From assembly GCA_016281775.1 (NCBI GenBank), contig JAEEJH010000003.1, forward strand, positions 1 through 32,998: a DNA stretch of 32,998 nucleotides, given 5' to 3'. This DNA is from Clostridiales bacterium. Lineage in GTDB: Bacteria > Bacillota > Clostridia > Oscillospirales > CAG-272. Under the pieces are notes generated by a model, which saw only the letters and a program-made list of their open reading frames with translations, searched no databases and was not told the DNA's origin. Every line of letters begins with the position of its first letter. Position 1 is the stretch's first letter. Shown here piece after piece: positions 7,918 through 16,043 of the stretch. The position numbers and the translations under genes are program-made.

Positions 7918-9045
7918 ATGTCTGTATTTCTGATATGTGAATTCGATCCGCTTCATCACGGTCATCTGTATATTATGAATAAAGCGAGAGAGCTTTACCC
8001 GGATAATCCGCTCGTCTGCGTCATGAGCGGCAATTTCACACAGCGCGGATGTCCCGCCGTGATCGACAAATACAGACGGGCGAAAGCCGCGGTTTTGTGC
8101 GGCGCCGATCTCGTTCTGTCCATACCTTTCCCGTGGTGCTCCGGCTCGGCGGAGTATTTCGCGCGCGGCGCGATATCGGTCATAAAAGGGGTGTATAAAG
8201 ACGGCGACGCGCTGATCTTCGGCTCCGAATGCGCCGACATGGATCTGCTGAATACAACCGCGTGCAATCTGGATTCGCCGGCGTTTGAAGCAAAACTGCG
8301 CGAAAAACTCGAGAGTAAAACGCCTTACGCCGCGGCGCGTCAGTCGGCTTACGAAGAGCTGTTCGGCAAATGCGAACCGCTTCAAAGCCGCAACGACATT
8401 CTCGCGCTCGAATATATAAAAGCGGCGAAAGCCGCCGGGCTCGGTCTCCTCTTCACGCCGGTAAAGCGGGAGGGCGGTTTTATGTCGTCGTCCGAGATAC
8501 GTAAAAGCGCCGATCCGGCTTCTCTTCTGCCGGAACCGATGAAAAACGGGATACTGTCGGCGGCAGCTGCCGGCGAATATCCGGCTTCTTACAAAAACTT
8601 TGAAAAAGCGATCGTATATCAGCTGCGGCAAACCGCCGCCGCGTACGCCGAGGGCGGATACGGCATAGCGGAAAGACTTTCGAACGCCGCGAAAGAAGCC
8701 CGCGGCATCGAAGAACTGTTCGAAAAAGCCGCTTCATCCGCTTATACCGACGCGAAGCTCCGCCGCGCCGCGCTGTATTCTCTTTTGCGTATCGGTGCGG
8801 AAGAACTCAAAAAAACGCCGGATCACACGCAGCTGCTCGCCGCGAACAGGCGCGGCCTCGATATTCTCGCCGACGGTAAAAAAACGCGCGCCGTCACGGT
8901 CGTGACAAAGCCCGCCGACGCGCCGGACGAGTTCATCCCGGAGCGCAAAGCGGACGAATTATACTGTATGTTAACGCCGAAAACGCTCTGTCACGGCGAA
9001 TTTCTGCGCCGCACTCCTTTTATTCTGAAAGAGGACCCGACATGA
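7918..9045 (+). CDS. tmcAL: tRNA(Met) cytidine acetate ligase, TmcAL/YlbM family
   Basis: TmcAL uses acetate and ATP to make N4-acetylcytidine at the wobble position of elongator tRNA-Met. The protein has the nucleotidyltransferase-like N-terminus ICEFDPLHHGHLY with HHGH at residues 13-16, the family block MSGNFTQRG (36-44), the GADLVLSIPF segment and an SSSEIRKS block. At 375 aa it is slightly shorter than the usual 390-410. The ATG has an AAAGGAG ribosome site. It is first in a plus-strand operon and overlaps the epimerase gene by four bases (ATGA). The family has Asn or Asp in the FNPFH/FDPLH position, so the Asp here is not alarming. Confidence 0.92.
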   Translation: MSVFLICEFDPLHHGHLYIMNKARELYPDNPLVCVMSGNFTQRGCPAVIDKYRRAKAAVLCGADLVLSIPFPWCSGSAEYFARGAISVIKGVYKDGDALIFGSECADMDLLNTTACNLDSPAFEAKLREKLESKTPYAAARQSAYEELFGKCEPLQSRNDILALEYIKAAKAAGLGLLFTPVKREGGFMSSSEIRKSADPASLLPEPMKNGILSAAAAGEYPASYKNFEKAIVYQLRQTAAAYAEGGYGIAERLSNAAKEARGIEELFEKAASSAYTDAKLRRAALYSLLRIGAEELKKTPDHTQLLAANRRGLDILADGKKTRAVTVVTKPADAPDEFIPERKADELYCMLTPKTLCHGEFLRRTPFILKEDPT

Positions 9046-9716
9046 AAAATATCATCATATCGCCGTCGCTGATGTGCGCGGATCTGTTAAGACTCGGCGA
9101 CGAGATAAAAGCGTTTGAGAAAGCCGGGGCGGATTATCATCATATAGACGTAATGGACGGCGAATTCGTACCGAACATACAGATCGGTACGGCGACGGTA
9201 CAGGCGGTACGCAGAGTTGCCGGCATACCGCTCGACATACATCTTATGATAAAGTCGCCGGAGGATAAACTCGGATATTTCGGTATCGCAAAAGGCGACG
9301 CGGTCAGCGTTCATTACGAGTCGACCCGCCGGCCCGAGGAGGCTTTGACGTGTATAAGAAAACTCGGCGCTTCGGCTTTACTCGCAGTCAACCCGGAAAC
9401 GCCGGTATCGGTCTGCGAAAGATTTGCGGGGCTGCTCGACGGCATACTGATAATGACCGTTCATCCCGGTCACGCCGGTCAGAAGCTCATACCGGAAACG
9501 TTAGATAAGATAAGCGAGGCGAAAGCTCTGCTATGCCGTTTCGGCAAACCCGGCGGCATCGTCGAGGTCGACGGCAACGTGAGTTACGAAAACGCCGCGA
9601 TAATGAAAAAAGAAGGCGCGAATATGCTCGTATGCGGTTCATCGAGCATCTTTGACGGGGAATACGGCTACGCCGAGGCGATAAAAATACTGAAAGGAAT
9701 AAAATATGAAAAGTAA
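9042..9716 (+). CDS. Ribulose-phosphate 3-epimerase family, AlsE-like
   Basis: This is a (beta/alpha)8 sugar-phosphate epimerase. The metal and catalytic set of the Rpe family is present: H34 and D36 (HIDVMDG), H67 (LDIHLM) and D177 (EVDGN). At 224 aa it is full length. Several blocks read more like D-allulose-6-phosphate 3-epimerase (AlsE) than housekeeping Rpe: an N-terminal ISPSLMCADLL, LNPETPV-type AVNPETPV, and MTVHPGHAGQKLIPETLDK, where AlsE has PGFAGQ and Rpe usually PGFGGQ. The substrate may therefore be ribulose 5-phosphate or another ketose phosphate. It overlaps tmcAL by 4 bases and the GH127 gene by 11, so the three are co-transcribed. Family is certain; substrate is not. Confidence 0.9.
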   Translation: MKNIIISPSLMCADLLRLGDEIKAFEKAGADYHHIDVMDGEFVPNIQIGTATVQAVRRVAGIPLDIHLMIKSPEDKLGYFGIAKGDAVSVHYESTRRPEEALTCIRKLGASALLAVNPETPVSVCERFAGLLDGILIMTVHPGHAGQKLIPETLDKISEAKALLCRFGKPGGIVEVDGNVSYENAAIMKKEGANMLVCGSSSIFDGEYGYAEAIKILKGIKYEK

Positions 9717-11457
9717 ACACGTTTCTTTTGAAAACGTCGACATCACCGGCGGTTTTTACCGTGAAAAGCAGAAACTCAACAAAGACGTAACGCTCGGGGC
9801 GGTATACGACCGCTTTGCCGAAACTGGCAGGATCGGCGCGTTCGAAATGGATTACAAAGAGGGCGAACCGAACCGTCCGCATTATTTCTGGGATTCGGAC
9901 GTGGCAAAGTGGATCGAATCGGCAGCGTATATACTTCAAAAGCAGCGCGACCCCGACCTCGAAGCCAAGATCGATCATCTCGTCGACTGCATCGAAAAAA
10001 ACCGCGCGGACGACGGTTATTTCAATATCTATTTTCAGCTTTTCTGCCCGGAAAAGCGATTCACCGACCGCGACTGTCACGAGCTTTACTGCGCCGGTCA
10101 TCTGCTCGAGGCGGCGATAGCGTATGAAAAAGCGACGGGCAAAGGCAAATTCCTGTCGCTTATGAAAGATTATATGGAACTTATCGACCGTACCTTCCGC
10201 GTCGAAAACTCGGCGGGCTTCTCTTCTCCCGGCCACGAGGAGATCGAGCTCGCGCTCGTCAAACTTTACGACTGTACGGGCGAGAAAAAATGGCTCGATC
10301 TCGCAGAATACTTCGTTGAAATGCGCGGCAGAGGTCAGAAACCCGGTAAAGACAGTCTTCATTCGACCTATACGCAGGATCATCTGCCCGTAAGGGAACA
10401 GCTCACCGCCGAAGGCCACGCGGTGCGCGCCTGCTATTTTTACTGCGCGGTCGCGGATCTGGCGAAGCGTACGGGCGACGAAGGACTGAAAAAAGCGGCG
10501 AACCGTCTGTTCGACAATATAACGGAGCGCAAAATGTATCTTACCGGTTCGGTCGGTTCGACCTGCGCGGGCGAGGCGTTCGAAGGCGATTTCGTTCTCC
10601 CGCTCGATACGGCTTACGCGGAAACGTGCGCGGCGCTCGCGCTTGCGCTTTTTGCGCGCAGGATGTCCGAGCTTGAAGACGACGCGAAATACGCCGATAC
10701 AGTCGAGCGGGTGATATATAACGGCTTCCTGTCCGGTCTTTCTCTCGACGGCAGATCGTTTTTCTACGAAAACGCGCAGAAGATAGATCTTAAGAACAGA
10801 AAAGAGGGCGTTCATTATCCGATAACCGAGCGGCTCGCCGTGTTCGGATGTTCGTGCTGTCCGCCGAACGTGACGAGATTCATAGCCTCGATCGGCGATT
10901 TTATGTATAATTACAGCGAAAACACCGTTTTCGTAAATCAGTATATGCAGAGCCGTGCGGAGATAAACGGCGCCGTCATTGAGCAGATAACGGATTATCC
11001 GTATAACGGAAAGATAACGCTCAGAGTTACCGGACGTATAAACGATCTGGCTCTGCGCATCCCGTCGTGGTGTAAATCGTTTGCTTGCGATAAAGACGGC
11101 AGACTCGAGCGCGGTTATTATCATCTCTGCGCGGTCGAAAACTGTGAGATAGCTCTCGGTCTTGAGACAAAGCCCGAGTACAGGACCGCCGATCCGCGTA
11201 ACGAATACTGCAAGGGCAAAGCGGCGGTCACGTACGGTCCGTTCGTTTTGTGCGCCGAAGGCGTCGACAACGGCGGCGATCTTGACGGAATAAAGCTGAC
11301 GAAAGAAAAAGCCGACGTTACGTTCACCGGCTTCGCAGGTCTTACCGTATCCGTTCCGGCGTTAAAAAACGGAATGCCTTATGAACTCAAGATGATCCCG
11401 TATTACGCCTTCGCCAACCGCGGCACGACCGATATGTCCGTCTGGTTCGATATCTGA
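9706..11457 (+). CDS. GH127 beta-L-arabinofuranosidase (DUF1680 family)
   Basis: The enzyme removes beta-L-arabinofuranose from plant glycans and glycoproteins. At 583 aa it has no signal peptide, so it should act in the cytoplasm on imported oligosaccharides. Aligned by motif with the Bifidobacterium enzyme HypBA1, it keeps the acid/base Glu (E290 in CAGEAF), the zinc ligands E306 and C308 (AETCAA), the nucleophile Cys C384 and the ligand C385 (FGCSCCPPN). The length is close to the roughly 650 aa of the family, and the C-terminal part is slightly short. The start at 9706 has AAAGGA before it, inside the end of the epimerase gene. A terminator follows at 11484. Pairing with a sugar-phosphate epimerase suits pentose use, but L-arabinose genes are not in the window. 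Confidence 0.93.
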   Translation: MKSKHVSFENVDITGGFYREKQKLNKDVTLGAVYDRFAETGRIGAFEMDYKEGEPNRPHYFWDSDVAKWIESAAYILQKQRDPDLEAKIDHLVDCIEKNRADDGYFNIYFQLFCPEKRFTDRDCHELYCAGHLLEAAIAYEKATGKGKFLSLMKDYMELIDRTFRVENSAGFSSPGHEEIELALVKLYDCTGEKKWLDLAEYFVEMRGRGQKPGKDSLHSTYTQDHLPVREQLTAEGHAVRACYFYCAVADLAKRTGDEGLKKAANRLFDNITERKMYLTGSVGSTCAGEAFEGDFVLPLDTAYAETCAALALALFARRMSELEDDAKYADTVERVIYNGFLSGLSLDGRSFFYENAQKIDLKNRKEGVHYPITERLAVFGCSCCPPNVTRFIASIGDFMYNYSENTVFVNQYMQSRAEINGAVIEQITDYPYNGKITLRVTGRINDLALRIPSWCKSFACDKDGRLERGYYHLCAVENCEIALGLETKPEYRTADPRNEYCKGKAAVTYGPFVLCAEGVDNGGDLDGIKLTKEKADVTFTGFAGLTVSVPALKNGMPYELKMIPYYAFANRGTTDMSVWFDI

Positions 11458-11483
11458 TCGCCTCGTTAAATATTTTCGATACC

Positions 11484-11518
11484 TGCTCCTTTGGCGTAAT
11501 TTTCGCGTCAAAGGAGCA
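11484..11518 (+). terminator. Intrinsic terminator after the GH127 gene
   Basis: A 13-bp stem (TGCTCCTTTGGCG with CGTCAAAGGAGCA, one G-U pair) and a 9-base loop are followed by ATTTATGTTTT. It sits 27 bases after the stop codon. The T-run is interrupted. Confidence 0.7.
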
Positions 11519-11685
11519 ATTTATGTTTTGATGTCAATTCCTTGGATCATTCGCTGAATTGACCGCTTCGCATATTTCCCGCCACACGCGGGGGAACCCC
11601 CACCCACCCCCTGAATCCCCCGCACTCCCCCTCCTCCCCGTATTACTCATACGGGGGATCGTCGAAAGAACACGGCTCACAATTT

Positions 11686-11732
11686 GCGCGAAGCGCACGC
11701 GGCGGGCGTCCCCCCACCGCCCCGCCGCGGAA
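11686..11732 (+). repeat. GC-rich palindrome family 2, copy 1
   Basis: The unit runs GCGC..AGCGC, then GCGGCGGG, TCCCCCCACC and CGCCGCGG. Its ends GCGGCGGG and CCCGCCGC pair with each other around a C-rich loop. A second copy, alike at about four of five positions, is at 21501-21547. The nearby stretch 11588-11606 (GCGGGGGAACCCCCACCCA) looks like a distant relative of the same core. Confidence 0.75.
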
Positions 11733-11835
11733 TTATGTTTGCACGAAAGTCGCTAAACATGTTCACTTTTGCCTCTTATTTAACCTCAGCCAGCCGCGCC
11801 CCAAAGGAAGTCAAACGACTTTGGGAGGGGTGTCC

Positions 11836-11875
11836 GGGGTTCCCCGAAGCAACTTGTTGCTTTGGGGGTTCACGG
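11836..11875 (+). repeat. GGGGTTCCCC hairpin element, intergenic copy A
   Basis: GGGGTTCCCC is followed by the stem CCCCGAAGCAAC/GTTGCTTTGGGG (12 bp, one G-U) and ends GGGGGTTCACGG. It is the closest relative of the copy inside rnpB; the likeness continues into GGTAAGG just downstream, which in rnpB is conserved core. Confidence 0.85.
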
Positions 11876-11878
11876 TAA

Positions 11879-11911
11879 GGGGGTTTGGGGGTTGTAGGGG
11901 TGGGGCCGGGG
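11879..11911 (+). other. Strong G-quadruplex motif
   Basis: Five runs of four or five G (11879-11883, 11887-11891, 11897-11900, 11902-11905, 11908-11911) are separated by loops TTT, TTGTA, T and CC. This satisfies the usual quadruplex pattern with a spare run. The last run is also the start of hairpin copy B. Confidence 0.75.
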
Positions 11912-11949
11912 TTCCCCGTTGTGAACTTGTTCGCAACGGGGGTTCACGG
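11908..11949 (+). repeat. GGGGTTCCCC hairpin element, intergenic copy B
   Basis: It has the same ends as copy A (GGGGTTCCCC and GGGGGTTCACGG), but the stem is CCCCGTTGTGAAC/GTTCGCAACGGGG (13 bp, one G-U). The stem sequence differs from copy A on both arms while pairing is kept. Confidence 0.85.
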
Positions 11950-12005
11950 TGGGCACTCCCCAAGGGCGGCGCAAGCCGCACGGAAGTCGGCTTTGCCGAC
12001 ACCTT

Positions 12006-12037
12006 AATTTGCAATTTTCAATTTGCAATTTGCAATT
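12006..12037. repeat. AT-rich short repeat of the TTGCAATT type
   Basis: The stretch is built from AATTTGCAATT and its variant AATTTTCAATT, three and a half units in 32 bases. It lies at the edge of the hairpin-rich stretch, next to the terminator at 12049. Confidence 0.65.
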
Positions 12038-12048
12038 ATAAAAAGATT

Positions 12049-12075
12049 CGGGAGAAGCGCTATCCGCCTCTCCCG
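12049..12075 (-). terminator. Intrinsic terminator of the tpiA-surface protein operon
   Basis: On the minus strand there is a stem CGGGAGA/TCTCCCG with a 13-base loop, then AATCTTTTTATA. It lies 17 bases after the stop of the last gene. Confidence 0.75.
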
Positions 12076-12091
12076 TTTTCATTATACCGTC

Positions 12092-13279
12092 TTATTTTTT
12101 CTTCTTCGGCAAAAGTATGATGACCACCGCCGCGACGACTACGATCGCCGCAATAATTACTATAATGAGCGTTGTATTGTTTTTCTTCGCAGGTTCTTTG
12201 ACCGGTTCGGTCTTCTGTTCGGCTTTAGTTCCTTCTGACGGAGCTTCGGTGCCGTTGTCGCCCGCCGGTTCGGTCGGCGTTTCTACGGGAGCTTCCGTCG
12301 GAGCTTCGGTCGGAGCTTCCGTGGGAGCCTCTGTCGGCGCTTCGGTCGGCGCCGCCGTCGGAGCTTCAGTTACGACTTCTCCGCCTTCGGAAGCGGCTAT
12401 CGCGCCCGTACCTATGATGAATCTGATGTTGTCTACGTACATCGTACCGGCTCTCGTAGCCATGGCGAGCTGCGAGTTCTCATAGCGGATACGGGTGTTC
12501 TCGGTCGTGAACAGTTCGTTGCCTTGACCGTCGTACGCCACCGCGGATTTGAAATAAAGATTGCCGGTCTCGTCGCTGTCATACGAAACGCTCTCTGCCG
12601 ACAGAGCGATCCTCGCAAGTTTTGTGCCGTCGAGGTAGATATTGATCTCCTTGCCGTCGTCGGTGAATTTCAGGTTTGCGGGCTTTTCATAAACGTCTAT
12701 ACCCTCGGGATAGTCGAGCAAAGCCACGTCGCTGTTTACCGTAAGGCCGTCTTCGGCGTATTTTTTGACGACGAGTTTTATATCGTTGTCGCCGAGATTG
12801 ACGAATATGCCCGTGCCGCCGATCTCGGACGCGCCGGCGCCGCCGTTTTCAGCATACCAGTCCCATTCGTAGTAGTTGAAAACGTTCGTCGAGTTGGCGT
12901 TCGGGGGGTTGAATTTGGCGAGCGCGCCGGGTATTTCGCCGCGGATGAAAACGTTGCCGCGTCTGCCCGGGTCGCCTTCGGGTTTATAAACGTCGACCGA
13001 GAAGACGTATTCGCCGTCGATATAGCCTATCGTTCTGAAATCGGTAAAGCCCGTGATCCTGAGCATATTGCCGAAATCTTCATTGACTATCTCGCACATA
13101 CTGTCGGGAGTTGCAAGAATGTATTCGAAATAATCGAATACCATGTCGAGCATAAGCGGATCGTCGCCGGGAGCAGCGCCTTCAAAGTCTTCTTTTTCTT
13201 TTTCAAGCGCGGCTGCGTTAAGTACCGTCAGGCTCAGTATGAGAATAACGGCAAGAACGGCTGAAAATACTTTTTTCAT
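12092..13279 (-). CDS. Secreted tail-anchored protein with TEAP-repeat stalk
   Basis: The protein has 395 aa, with a signal peptide (about 1-24, ending NAAA). One all-beta, lectin-like region follows (about 27-285), with no catalytic motif seen. Next comes a stalk of about eight TEAP units and related Pro/Thr/Glu sequence, then a membrane helix and a KKKK end. The stalk is coded by a 12-bp tandem repeat. The layout (signal, ligand-binding domain, disordered stalk, helix, lysines) suggests display on the cell surface without sortase. AAAGGA precedes the ATG. It is the last gene of the operon, 13 bases after the GH99-like gene, so it may hold or present glycan to the enzyme encoded upstream (inference). 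Confidence 0.85.
   Translation of the reverse strand: MKKVFSAVLAVILILSLTVLNAAALEKEKEDFEGAAPGDDPLMLDMVFDYFEYILATPDSMCEIVNEDFGNMLRITGFTDFRTIGYIDGEYVFSVDVYKPEGDPGRRGNVFIRGEIPGALAKFNPPNANSTNVFNYYEWDWYAENGGAGASEIGGTGIFVNLGDNDIKLVVKKYAEDGLTVNSDVALLDYPEGIDVYEKPANLKFTDDGKEINIYLDGTKLARIALSAESVSYDSDETGNLYFKSAVAYDGQGNELFTTENTRIRYENSQLAMATRAGTMYVDNIRFIIGTGAIAASEGGEVVTEAPTAAPTEAPTEAPTEAPTEAPTEAPVETPTEPAGDNGTEAPSEGTKAEQKTEPVKEPAKKNNTTLIIVIIAAIVVVAAVVIILLPKKKK
12288..12370 (-). repeat. 12-bp tandem repeat coding for TEAP units
   Basis: On the plus strand, GGAGCTTCCGTC and close variants repeat about seven times inside the 12092-13279 gene. Third-position differences between units suggest they are not all recent copies. 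The unit number is a likely site of length variation between strains. Confidence 0.85.
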
Positions 13280-13292
13280 GTTTTTTTCCTTT

Positions 13293-16007
13293 CTATTTCT
13301 TTTTTGTTTTTATGATAACTGCAGCCGCGACCGCGATTACGGCGGCGGCGACAGCCGCGATCTCAATTATCGGGAATCTGTTTTCTTCCGTCTCCCGCGC
13401 CCCATCGGTAACGGCGGCAGTGTCCGCCGGACCGTCGGACTGCGGCGACGTGACGGCGTTTTCGGTCAGTATGTCTTCGGTCTCGTAAGCCGCCGGTCCG
13501 CCGGCGTATCCGACGTAGTGAAACGCGTATCTGTCGTTCGGCGCGGCGTCGCCGAGATCCATGAATTCCATAACGCTGCCGGTCTTCGTCGAATTGTCAG
13601 CCCACTTGAAGAGCAGGTCTTTGACCTCTCCGTCAATACCGAGCAGGCTCTTTTTAATCTTTACCGTCATATACTCGCCCGTGAGCGCGTATTCGGCGTC
13701 GCCGATATGCTCGGCTTCGAAACCTTCGGTAAACTTCGATACCGAGACGGTCTTATCCGTTCTGCTTCTGTTGACGATATATCCGTACCCTTCCCAGCCT
13801 GCCGTTCTGTCCGTACCGACGTTGACGAACAGGTTCATCCAGTTCTCGCCGTCGGCTTTTTCGATATCGGCGGTACACTTGACGAGAAAATACAGGTATT
13901 CTTTATCCTGCGAGACTTTCGCGTAATCTATATCGTTTCTGCCCGTACCGTTGATATATCTTATATCGGCGTCGTAGCAGATGCTGTTGCGCAGCTCCGC
14001 GTCGCCTATGCTGTCTCTGTATTCGGGACCGACTTCTTCCCAGCTGCCGATTTCGGTAAGGCTGACCGCCGACTGGCCTGACGCTTCGGTCGTCTTGCCG
14101 ATACCCTTGAACTGTCTGACGTAATCGCAGAGCTGATAATAGTAGTTGTCGCCGAAGCCGACGCCGTCACGCAGTCTCATCGGTTCCGCGTCGCGCGAAA
14201 ATTCGGGGTTGAACTGGTCGATATACATATATCCGTTGACGTTCGTCTGGGCAAAGAACGTGTTCGACTTGTCGTGGAAACAGCCGGCGATCCACTCGTT
14301 CCAGCCCGTTATAAGCATAACCTTCGGATCAAGGCTCTTTGCGGCGTTGAACTGGAATTCGAAGCATTTGCCCTCTCCGACGCCGTCAAGCGTGAAGTTG
14401 AAATCGTTTTTCTTTGTATTCGGTTCTTTTCTGTCGACGTAGCTTCTGCCTTTGCTCGACGACGGATGATGCCCGAGGCTGACGGAAAGCTCTTCGAAAT
14501 TGCCTTTTTCATCTCTGCCTTTGCCGCCGTCCACAAGCTCATATCTGTTTCTGCTCTTGTTGTATTTGTAATCCTGCAGCCAGCTCCAGTATCCGTTCTG
14601 ATCGCACCACGCCCAGTTGCCCCTGACCGTGAAGCCCGAGAGGAACTCTTTCGTCTGCGCCGTAACGCCTTTGCCGTTTATATTGCCGAATATGAGCGGC
14701 TTGCCTTCCCACATGAAGAAAAGCTCTTTGTATTTGTCGTAGTTCGCTTCCGAATACACGGTCCGTCTGATATTCTGCACGTCTTTATTGAGCACGTCGG
14801 GATTGTCGCCGCAGAAGAAGACGATCTGCGGAGTATGGCCGCCCTCGCGCCTGATCTGAAGCCACGTGTCGAACAGCGCGAGATGGCCGTCGTTGAACGT
14901 GACGCCGTTCGATACGTCAAGGAATATGAAATCTATCCCCGCCGCGTCGAGCATATAAGCGTGCTTTCTGTATACCCATTTATCTGTGTTTCTGTAATAT
15001 CCGAAATAAGGCTCCGCCCAGTACGATTCGCCGCCTTTCTGCTCAAGGTATTTTTTGAGTCCCTCGACGCCTTCTTCAAGATAGATCTTCGTATTGTCCT
15101 GAACGTGTACGCCCGCGCCGACCCAGCAGAGAAAATAGAACAGGCCGACGTATTTTTCTTCTTTCTGATCGCCCGCTTCCGCGTTTGAAGCCACGACTCT
15201 GCCGAGATCGTCGATCGCGGTCCACGTCGTATAGTCGATTTCACGCGGAGCCGACTCGCCGGCGCTCTGGTCTATATCGTAATGCGAGAATTCGAGATCG
15301 TCCACGTAACCGTCGGTCGAGCCGATCATACAGAGGCTGAACCGTCCGGCGGGGTCCACGTCGGCGCCGCTCATGACCGTTTCTTCGCCGGTCAGCGCGT
15401 TTTTCACCGTAACGGCGTCTCCCGTATCGACTTCGGCAACCTTTTTGCCGCCGACGTATACGTCGATCCCGGTGATCTTCTCTTCGCATCTGATCTCGGT
15501 AAGATCGGCAAAACCGGTCCCGCAGTCGATCTGCGGTTTTTCCGAACAGCCTTTCGCCGTTACGGTCAGCACGCCGTCGTATGAGAAGTTGAACCATAAG
15601 CCGCGGCAGTCTTTATACTTATCGACGCGCGGCAGTCTCATCCCGAGCGATATCTGACCGCCGAAAAGACACGTTTTGAACTTTACGTAGCCTTCCGACA
15701 AGCCGTAATCGTCGCCGACGCCGACAGCCGAGGCAAACGCGAACGATCTGCCCGACGAATTTCTCATAACGCCGTCCTCGATCTTCATGACTCCGTAGTT
15801 CACGAGCTCGAGATACGGATTTCTGACGTACGCCGAAAGCGTTTTATCCGAAAAATCGAAAGAAATTATCTTTTCTTCCCGCTTGATCCTGCCCGGCAAA
15901 AGCGTTTTCCGTCCGGTATCCGCTGCAGCGTGCACCGCGCCGGAGACGAGAGAGAAAACGAACAAAGCCGACATCAGAATACAAAGCAGCAGTTTTAAAG
16001 TTTTCAT
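13293..16007 (-). CDS. Secreted tail-anchored GH71/GH99-like glycosidase
   Basis: The protein has 904 aa and a signal peptide (about 1-28). A LamG-like domain (about 45-255) leads to a TIM-barrel region (about 285-600), then a beta-sandwich resembling CBM9 (about 655-850), one membrane helix and a KKK end. The barrel carries ITGWNEW with W569, N570, E571 and W572. The Trp-Asn-Glu-Trp block is typical of GH99 and GH71/99-like enzymes, in which nearby Glu residues act in catalysis. Further barrel signs are EPYFGYY and a VGLFYFLCW strand. GH99 members are endo-alpha-mannosidases/mannanases, but relatives of this sort have no settled specificity. AAAGGCG precedes the ATG, 36 bases after the DUF5722-like gene. 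The family is moderately sure; the substrate is unknown. Confidence 0.82.
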   Translation of the reverse strand: MKTLKLLLCILMSALFVFSLVSGAVHAAADTGRKTLLPGRIKREEKIISFDFSDKTLSAYVRNPYLELVNYGVMKIEDGVMRNSSGRSFAFASAVGVGDDYGLSEGYVKFKTCLFGGQISLGMRLPRVDKYKDCRGLWFNFSYDGVLTVTAKGCSEKPQIDCGTGFADLTEIRCEEKITGIDVYVGGKKVAEVDTGDAVTVKNALTGEETVMSGADVDPAGRFSLCMIGSTDGYVDDLEFSHYDIDQSAGESAPREIDYTTWTAIDDLGRVVASNAEAGDQKEEKYVGLFYFLCWVGAGVHVQDNTKIYLEEGVEGLKKYLEQKGGESYWAEPYFGYYRNTDKWVYRKHAYMLDAAGIDFIFLDVSNGVTFNDGHLALFDTWLQIRREGGHTPQIVFFCGDNPDVLNKDVQNIRRTVYSEANYDKYKELFFMWEGKPLIFGNINGKGVTAQTKEFLSGFTVRGNWAWCDQNGYWSWLQDYKYNKSRNRYELVDGGKGRDEKGNFEELSVSLGHHPSSSKGRSYVDRKEPNTKKNDFNFTLDGVGEGKCFEFQFNAAKSLDPKVMLITGWNEWIAGCFHDKSNTFFAQTNVNGYMYIDQFNPEFSRDAEPMRLRDGVGFGDNYYYQLCDYVRQFKGIGKTTEASGQSAVSLTEIGSWEEVGPEYRDSIGDAELRNSICYDADIRYINGTGRNDIDYAKVSQDKEYLYFLVKCTADIEKADGENWMNLFVNVGTDRTAGWEGYGYIVNRSRTDKTVSVSKFTEGFEAEHIGDAEYALTGEYMTVKIKKSLLGIDGEVKDLLFKWADNSTKTGSVMEFMDLGDAAPNDRYAFHYVGYAGGPAAYETEDILTENAVTSPQSDGPADTAAVTDGARETEENRFPIIEIAAVAAAVIAVAAAVIIKTKKK

Positions 16008-16043
16008 TATCGCCTTTCTGCCGCGCTGACGCGGCGTTGTGTT

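Larger units (their letters stand above)
11521..12045. other. Non-coding stretch filled with hairpins and GC-rich repeats
   Basis: No credible gene lies between the convergent GH127 gene and the 12092-13279 gene. Besides the repeats listed separately, it holds CCCCGTAT-TACTC-ATACGGGG (11636-11656), a stem CCCAAAG/CTTTGGG (about 11811-11826), GCGGCGCAAGCCGC (about 11967-11980) and GTCGGCTTTGCCGAC (about 11987-12001). The short open frames here lack ribosome sites and cross the palindromes. Confidence 0.8.

Noticed and set aside
11458..12091. A riboswitch or other structured leader in the hairpin-rich stretch
   Set aside because: It lies between converging genes, so there is no downstream gene for a leader to control, and no known aptamer core was seen.
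11559..12120. Several frames of 61-99 codons in the hairpin-rich stretch
   Set aside because: They cross palindromes, have no ribosome site, and read as proline- or glycine-rich translations of C- or G-runs.
12288..12370. Regular 12-bp repeat resembling a small CRISPR
   Set aside because: There are no spacers; the units are contiguous and code for TEAP in the right frame.
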